From positions 62,001 through 126,000 of the forward strand of contig MKUN01000002.1 in assembly GCA_001897835.1 (NCBI GenBank): 64,000 nucleotides of DNA, in the 5' to 3' direction. The stretch comes from Bacteroidetes bacterium 46-16 (lineage in GTDB: Bacteria > Bacteroidota > Bacteroidia > Chitinophagales > Chitinophagaceae). The notes below the pieces were generated by a model. That model saw only the letters and a list, made by a program, of their open reading frames with translations. It ran no database searches and was not told the origin of the DNA. Position numbers and translations under genes: made by a program. Within the stretch, counting starts at the first letter, position 1. The number at the start of each line of letters is the position of its first letter. This document shows, piece after piece, positions 60,002-64,000 of the stretch.

Positions 60002-60100
60002 TTATTTTATAAGCTTCTCAACAATAGCCAATACAGTAGCTATTATTTGTGCGATAATCACGATTAGCTGCTGCATGGTTTTCTTGTCCATCTTCTGCAT
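60002..60100 (-). CDS. 32-residue hydrophobic membrane peptide
   Basis: MQKMDKKTMQQLIVIIAQ then IIATVLAIVEKLIK: a charged N-terminus, one membrane-spanning helix of ~16 residues and a basic end. Size and layout recall small toxin peptides of type I systems and the ~30-residue Bacteroidales peptides called smalltalk. The gene has its own promoter box, a ~110-nt leader with a strong hairpin, and a terminator, which argues that it is a real transcription unit. A longer frame in another phase (60018-60254) overlaps it and looks non-coding. Confidence 0.55.
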   Translation of the reverse strand: MQKMDKKTMQQLIVIIAQIIATVLAIVEKLIK

Positions 60101-60115
60101 GGATTTGAAAATTTG

Positions 60116-60148
60116 AAAGCCTTCGATGCCGCCAGCATCTTAGGCTTT
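60116..60148 (+). terminator. Strong hairpin over the peptide leader; plus-strand terminator
   Basis: AAAGCCT-tc-GATGC-cgcca-GCATC-tt-AGGCTTT followed by TTT on the plus strand: a classic intrinsic terminator for a plus-strand RNA antisense to the peptide start. On the minus strand the same hairpin ends 15 nt before the peptide ATG and could control its translation. Confidence 0.6.
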
Positions 60149-60219
60149 TTTGTTGCCCACACCGCGGGTAAATCCCATCCAGCATCTCGCCAGTAAAATT
60201 ATCTTTCTCTTTCACACTA

Positions 60220-60227
60220 CAAATATA
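60220..60227 (-). promoter_or_regulatory. -7 box TATATTTG for the small peptide gene
   Basis: Minus-strand TAnnTTTG match about 120 bp before the ATG; TTGA 24 bp further up could be a -33 element. Confidence 0.45.
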
Positions 60228-60274
60228 ACGCAAATAGTATATCGAAAGTCTCAACAGGCCACGCTGCCACTAGT

Positions 60275-60382
60275 GTTCGTTCTATAATTGACGTATCGTT
60301 AAGTACTTGTGGCTTTACTGAAAAAGTATGCCACTGCGATACTCGCGCCTTCGGTAGCATAACGCAGAATTATAGAACAAAC
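60275..60382. repeat. ~108-bp segment bounded by 15-bp inverted repeats
   Basis: GTTCGTTCTATAATT (60275-60289) pairs with AATTATAGAACAAAC (60368-60382) with one mismatch. Just inside and outside, TTGACGT/ACGTCAA also pair. Looks like a small MITE-like or hairpin element; target duplication not evident. Confidence 0.5.
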
Positions 60383-60476
60383 GTCAATGACGGCCACCGC
60401 AGCGATCAAGGTTTAAGATATCCACATTTTACATCTCCTGGTACCAGTTAGGTGCCGGGAGTTTTAATTTTGTTAC

Positions 60477-60686
60477 ATGCAGGTACCGGGCCCTTTGTAT
60501 GCCAAACTAGAACAGATGCGCTTTTTTGGCTACATTTCAGACAAACAGTACTCAATGATCGTGGCTGCCATAGAAGACGAACATTGCAGGGTAAAATATG
60601 ATGTGATACATGGTAAGGATGGTGCTCTTAGCATTACCTGGGAGCTGAAGCTTACGCGCCATTTTGATATAAGCGAAAATCCTTAG
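60477..60686 (+). CDS. Hypothetical protein, 69 residues
   Basis: Not recognised. No signal peptide or membrane segment; sequence begins MQVPGPLYAKLEQMRFFGYI and has a basic, mixed composition with normal codon use. The hairpin CTCCTGGTACCAGTTAGGTGCCGGGAG-like region just upstream (60437-60462) may be a terminator or leader structure. Plausible but unproven gene. Confidence 0.5.
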   Translation: MQVPGPLYAKLEQMRFFGYISDKQYSMIVAAIEDEHCRVKYDVIHGKDGALSITWELKLTRHFDISENP

Positions 60687-60722
60687 CGGGAAAAGATGCT
60701 TAAAAAAGCAGTGATACAAAAT

Positions 60723-60995
60723 TCAATAACAGATCTTGCAGGGCCTATAGCCCAGCTCTTTGGCTTTTGCTTCAGTTACATTGGCTATCTCGTGGCTGCA
60801 GCGCTGCAGGCCGTGACAACTGAGGGAATTGTGGTAGGCATAGGCACTACGTGATTCGCAGATGTACACCTGCGGTTGTTCCTTCTTCTTAACCGGCTGC
60901 TGCGGAGCGGGCTTAGTGACGGGCTCTTTCGGGGTTTGCCCCTGGATGCCGAGGGATAAACCAATAAACAAGAGTGTGCTTAGCAGCTTTCTCAT
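60723..60995 (-). CDS. Small secreted Cys/His protein (Ada-like metal-binding motif)
   Basis: 90 residues: signal peptide (KLLSTLLFIGLSLGIQGQ), a Pro/Lys/Gln linker, and a C-terminal ~45-residue domain VYICESRSAYAYHNSLSCHG, then LQRCSHEIANVTEAKAKELG and YRPCKICY. The Y-H-x5-C ... A-x2-x-G-Y-R-P-C-x2-C layout is shared with Ada zinc-binding-like domains appended to many secreted nucleases and hydrolases. Probably binds zinc in the periplasm; precise role unknown. Confidence 0.7.
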   Translation of the reverse strand: MRKLLSTLLFIGLSLGIQGQTPKEPVTKPAPQQPVKKKEQPQVYICESRSAYAYHNSLSCHGLQRCSHEIANVTEAKAKELGYRPCKICY

Positions 60996-61160
60996 ATAAA
61001 TGGCCTTTCAACAAAGCTATTGGTTAACCTATTAATAATCAAGGGTGAAAACACCCACATATGAAGTGGTTGGTGAGCGAACAATCACCCCGACCATTCT
61101 TTAAGCGGATAGATTGCGTCTTCCCCGCAATAACATCTGTTTGAATGGTCACGCCGAGTT

Positions 61161-61551
61161 GTTAGCGGGAACGAACATCCCCCTGGCCCCCTTCGGCTAT
61201 ACGCGGGCTTCCGCACAAGGGGGAAATATTTCGTGCGTTTTGGCCCGCGCACAGAGCACCCTTCGACATGGCTCGGGGTGACAGCTATGATGTTAGTGTT
61301 ACAAAAAGGGGGCTGTTTTGTTAGCCACGAACGAACATCCTCCTGCCCCCCTTTCGGCTATGCGCGGGCTTCCGCACAAGGGGGAAAATATTTCGTGCGT
61401 TTTGGCCGGCGCACAGAGCACCCTTCGACATGGCTCGGGCTGACAGCTATGATGTTAGTGTTACAAAAAGGGGGCTGTTTGTTAGCCACGAACGAACATC
61501 CCCCTGACCCCCTTCGGCTATACGCGGGCATCCGCACAAGGGGGAAAATGT
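61161..61551 (+). repeat. ~160-bp tandem repeat, about 2.4 copies
   Basis: Units begin at 61161, 61321 and 61481 (period 160-161 bp, over 90 percent identical by eye; the third is cut short). Each holds an inverted pair CCCCCTT/AAGGGGG around a GC-rich loop, and the first two also contain CCCTTCGACATGGCTCGGG, a short dyad common in dispersed bacterial repeats. Frames running through it are not considered genes. The gap 60996-61598 contains nothing else but a weaker repeat remnant (GACCATTC motifs at 61098 and 61143 region). Confidence 0.85.
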
Positions 61552-61598
61552 ATGTGGCCAGTGTACAATAATGTGTGCAGGCAACCGTTTAATGGAGC

Positions 61599-61808
61599 AT
61601 GAAATCGTTCACAATCAGCATGTTATCCGCAGTTACCTTATTATGGGCCAGCTCCTGCAAGCGGGACAAGTATTACCGCTGCGAGTGCCAGAGCAGCGAC
61701 AGCACGGCACTATACGAGATAGGCCGCAGCGATGCGGACCATGCCTATGCCCTATGCAGGAGCAACGAGGACAGCAGCACCAGCTGCATTATGTGGGTAA
61801 TGAAGTAG
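61599..61808 (+). CDS. Small lipoprotein, 69 residues
   Basis: Signal peptide with lipobox (SMLSAVTLLWASSC, lipidated Cys at about residue 20) followed by a 49-residue Cys-containing mature part (YYRCECQSSDSTALYEIG ... ALCRSNEDSSTSCIMW). Four further Cys residues could form two disulphides. No family recognised. Ends 12 bp from the convergent T9SS protein gene. Confidence 0.65.
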   Translation: MKSFTISMLSAVTLLWASSCKRDKYYRCECQSSDSTALYEIGRSDADHAYALCRSNEDSSTSCIMWVMK

Positions 61809-61820
61809 CCCGGCCCGGTA

Positions 61821-62597
61821 TTAATTGATAATGAACTTATCGGTGGTCTTCGTTTGCCCGGCGAGGATCTCGTAAGTGTACATACCCGAGGGCAACTGAT
61901 CGCGTGCTATAAGGATATTGCTGAACTGATCGCTTATGGTGCAGGTACGCATGAGCACACCGGCTACATTGTAGATATTGAGGGTGCCTGTGTGCACACC
62001 GGCGGGCAATGCATAGCCCAGGGTGGCGGCATCGTGCATGGGATTGGGGGCCATGCTGTGCTGCATGCCGGCAGGCTTCTGTGCTATATTCACATTGGTG
62101 GTCCACTGGCCCGGCAGGTCATAAATATCTACCGAAGCATATTGCGGATTGGAATGCGCTTTGTTTACCATCAGCTTCCAACTGCCATTGATATCGAATG
62201 CGCGCACATATGTACCATCGGTATAGGTTTGCAATACAGTGCCGTCTTCGTTGATGAGCCTGCACGTGTAGCCCGTATTGGGGTACAGGGCAGTGCAAAT
62301 AACGACAACCTCTATCTTGTTATCATTGTTGAAGAGGTATTGCGAGGGCAGGTAAAAATATGGATAGCCGAAACCCGCCGGGATATTGGTGGGTATGGTG
62401 CGGAACAGGGAATGATCATCGTTAAAGAGCAGGAGGTTGTGACTGAGGGTATCGATCATAATATACTTGTCGCCATAGTCTTCGAGCCTGCAGACGTTGG
62501 CAGAGGTGTAATTGCCCTGGTATGTATGCTCTAATGTGCCCTGCGCATGGGCGGTAAGGGATAATGCAGATAAGATAATAAGTGCTGCTTTTTTCAT
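61821..62597 (-). CDS. Secreted protein with T9SS C-terminal sorting domain
   Basis: 258 residues: signal peptide (KKAALIILSALSLTAHAQG), an uncharacterised middle part (~20-175) with Asp/Asn/Tyr-rich strands resembling the start of a beta-propeller, and a Por type A C-terminal domain (MAPNPMHDAATLGYALPAG, then YNVAGVLMRTCTI and SGMYTYEILAG). Exported by the type 9 system to the cell surface. Function of the middle part unknown. Confidence 0.8.
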   Translation of the reverse strand: MKKAALIILSALSLTAHAQGTLEHTYQGNYTSANVCRLEDYGDKYIMIDTLSHNLLLFNDDHSLFRTIPTNIPAGFGYPYFYLPSQYLFNNDNKIEVVVICTALYPNTGYTCRLINEDGTVLQTYTDGTYVRAFDINGSWKLMVNKAHSNPQYASVDIYDLPGQWTTNVNIAQKPAGMQHSMAPNPMHDAATLGYALPAGVHTGTLNIYNVAGVLMRTCTISDQFSNILIARDQLPSGMYTYEILAGQTKTTDKFIIN

Positions 62598-62670
62598 TGC
62601 TTTTGTTTTTTTGTTGCCGGAAAATTAATATACAAAGTGCAATGAAAGAAGAAACTACAGCCACAAAAAA

Positions 62671-62694
62671 GCCCGGGTATGGAAATACCCGGGC
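62671..62694 (-). terminator. Terminator of the 77-residue hypothetical gene
   Basis: Perfect 10-bp stem GCCCGGGTAT/ATACCCGGGC with GGAA-type loop, followed on the minus strand by a run of seven T; located after the stop at 62761. Confidence 0.85.
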
Positions 62695-62760
62695 CGTGTT
62701 ATATCTGTATCTTTTAAAAAGTATATAATAATCTTAAAAAAGCATGCCAAGTGCTCTGCC

Positions 62761-62994
62761 CTACTTTGTGCCCAGGCTGAGGTTGAGCATCATATCGTCC
62801 TGGCCGGGCAGGCCGGGATCGGTGCGGAGGTAGCACTCCCCACCCTTCTCATAAAAACTGTAGCTGTGCTGCGTACTGTTGCCTGTAGCTATCTCGGTCA
62901 CGGTGAGGTCGCCGCCTTCTTTAAAATCGTAATAATTACCGTTGACCGCGAAACGCTTGCCGGCAAGGAGTAATGTGGCTTCTTCAATAGTCAT
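62761..62994 (-). CDS. Hypothetical protein, 77 residues
   Basis: Small, soluble, probably all-beta (KRFAVNGNYYDFKEGGDLTV then TQHSYSFYEKGGECYLRTDP). No family recognised. Lies 51 bp downstream of the prohibitin-family gene on the same strand and ends at a strong terminator, so the two probably form one operon. Confidence 0.65.
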   Translation of the reverse strand: MTIEEATLLLAGKRFAVNGNYYDFKEGGDLTVTEIATGNSTQHSYSFYEKGGECYLRTDPGLPGQDDMMLNLSLGTK

Positions 62995-63045
62995 GATCTG
63001 TGTGTTTATTATACACCATATAAAAAATGTACCGCGAATACCTCT

Positions 63046-63891
63046 TTATCGCTTTGCCGCATCGCCTACACCAATAAAGGGTATAGCACCAGAACCGGTG
63101 ACATTGGGCAATATACCGTTCCATTTTTCGATGGCTTTCAGGTTGGCCTCTATACGCCGAAGCTCTATAAGGTCGGGTGAAATGTTCATTTTTTGCAACC
63201 TCAGCGCCTCGGCCTGTGCCTGTGCCGCAGCAATTGTCTGCTCGGCCTCCACCTTTATACGGTCCAGGTCGCGTTTGGCCTTCAGGGCGTTCTGCTCAGC
63301 AGTCTGCTTGGCCTCGATGGCCTCTGTGAATATCTTGGAGAAGTTGAAAGAAACTATGGAGAAGGCATCGACCGAGATATTGGACTGCAGCAGCCTTTCG
63401 CTGAGCGTTTCGCGCATGGCGGTGCTTACCGCGGGCCTTTTGGTAATAAGCTCTTCGGCTGTGTAGCGGGCGGTTATAGCTTTCACCACTTCCTGTATGG
63501 CGGGATCTATGATGCGTTCCTTAAACTCGACACCGATGCGTTGGTAAACGACGTTGGCCTTGCCGGGTATGATGTGATAATTGAGCGCAACAGACAAGGC
63601 TACATCCTGCAGATCGGAGGATGCAGATGCAGCATCGGTCACGGCCTTGTGTATCTTAACATCCATAATGACCACCTCTTGCATGATGGGCACCCTGAAG
63701 TGCATACCCTCACCCAGTACATTCTTCTGCACGGCGCCGAAGTTGAGCACTATGCCCCGCTCCCCTGCCCCTATCTGTACCCAGGGCTTCAGCAATAATA
63801 TGAGTACCAATATACCACCATAGATAATTATCTTTTTCCAGGGGCCCCTGTTCATGCGCCGCTTAAGGGCATCGAGATCTACATCGTACAT
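63046..63891 (-). CDS. Prohibitin-family (SPFH/Band 7) membrane protein
   Basis: 281 residues: N-terminal membrane segment (KIIIYGGILVLILLLKPW, ~20-37), the SPFH domain (GERGIVLNFGAVQKNVLGEG; RVPIMQEVVIMDVKIHK; ALNYHIIPGKANVVYQRIG) and a long Ala/Glu-rich coiled coil (~185-240, AEQNALKAKRDLDRIKVEAE). Prohibitins form large ring or cage assemblies in the membrane and often regulate FtsH-type proteases. No protease gene is adjacent. The 109 bp after it to the window end hold nothing recognisable. Confidence 0.92.
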   Translation of the reverse strand: MYDVDLDALKRRMNRGPWKKIIIYGGILVLILLLKPWVQIGAGERGIVLNFGAVQKNVLGEGMHFRVPIMQEVVIMDVKIHKAVTDAASASSDLQDVALSVALNYHIIPGKANVVYQRIGVEFKERIIDPAIQEVVKAITARYTAEELITKRPAVSTAMRETLSERLLQSNISVDAFSIVSFNFSKIFTEAIEAKQTAEQNALKAKRDLDRIKVEAEQTIAAAQAQAEALRLQKMNISPDLIELRRIEANLKAIEKWNGILPNVTGSGAIPFIGVGDAAKR

Positions 63892-64000
63892 AAGCTATGT
63901 TTTTATGATCGTTACTGAATGTTATATAAATTCTGTAATAACTACAAAATAAGCTATAAGAAGCGCAGGAGCGAATGTGTAACAAGTTTATGTAAAAAGT

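Noticed and set aside
60018-60254. 78-residue frame over the small-peptide locus
   Set aside because: Composition unlike a protein and it overlaps in another phase the peptide gene that has its own terminator.
61233-61571. Possible 112-residue repeated protein
   Set aside because: Frame follows the 160-bp tandem repeat; no signal, no domain, and explained by the repeat unit.

Overview
The window is a 64-kb piece of a chromosome from a Bacteroidota bacterium, probably Chitinophagaceae or a close relative. The evidence is a short housekeeping sigma factor of the Bacteroidota type, promoters carrying the TAnnTTTG -7 box instead of TATAAT, weak or absent Shine-Dalgarno sequences, three secreted proteins with type 9 secretion (Por) C-terminal sorting domains, and a nusB/DUF1573/yajC/coaE block. 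There is no rRNA, and I found no tRNA or CRISPR array.

Layout. Bases 1-11,100: end of a C45 acyltransferase, a GT2-DUF2062 glycosyltransferase, rpoD, glutaryl-CoA dehydrogenase, a broken TPR-adenylate cyclase, a DEAD-box helicase with a THUMP RNA methyltransferase, and small envelope proteins including a cupredoxin. 11,100-14,080: an AT-rich Septu-like defence pair (ATPase plus HNH nuclease) lying between diverged inverted repeats. 14,100-25,800: two more DEAD-box helicases, pyrR-pyrB, accD, smpB, a saccharopine dehydrogenase-like enzyme, a hotdog thioesterase, and the coaE/yajC/DUF1573/nusB block. 25,800-33,300: an acyltransferase, a hydrolase, a candidate small RNA, and a TetR-TolC-EmrA-EmrB efflux operon with a two-site operator. 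33,300-46,800: recG, exbBD, slyD-like FKBP, NamZ, a giant MMPL-PlsC-methyltransferase fusion, a tryptophan dioxygenase/ABC-2 transporter operon, and a methyltransferase. 46,900-50,450: a RAYT transposase between inverted REP-like repeats, a truncated repeat protein and a frameshifted NHL-repeat protein. 50,700-56,400: ABC-F ATPase, bestrophin, dihaem cytochrome c, CocE-type hydrolase. 56,400-61,600: an accessory zone with repeats, small genes, a PLD-like/membrane-protein pair, and a 32-residue hydrophobic peptide with its own transcription signals. 61,600-64,000: lipoprotein, T9SS protein, and a prohibitin-family protein.

How the genes fit together. Housekeeping functions include transcription (rpoD, nusB), trans-translation (smpB), pyrimidine and fatty-acid synthesis (pyrRB, accD), CoA synthesis (coaE), secretion (yajC) and recombination (recG). 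Glutaryl-CoA dehydrogenase, the saccharopine dehydrogenase-like enzyme and tryptophan dioxygenase point to lysine and tryptophan breakdown. The C45 protein, GT2-DUF2062 protein and MMPL-PlsC-methyltransferase fusion resemble parts of aryl-polyene or flexirubin-type lipid clusters, but no synthase is present here.

The most interesting non-core features are: a double-hairpin REP-like family (four copies with covarying stems) associated with a RAYT gene; the Septu-like pair in its inverted-repeat frame; the uncharacterised PLD-like/5-TM pair; and the small-peptide locus with a possible antisense arrangement. All functional statements rest on motif recognition by eye; no database search was run.
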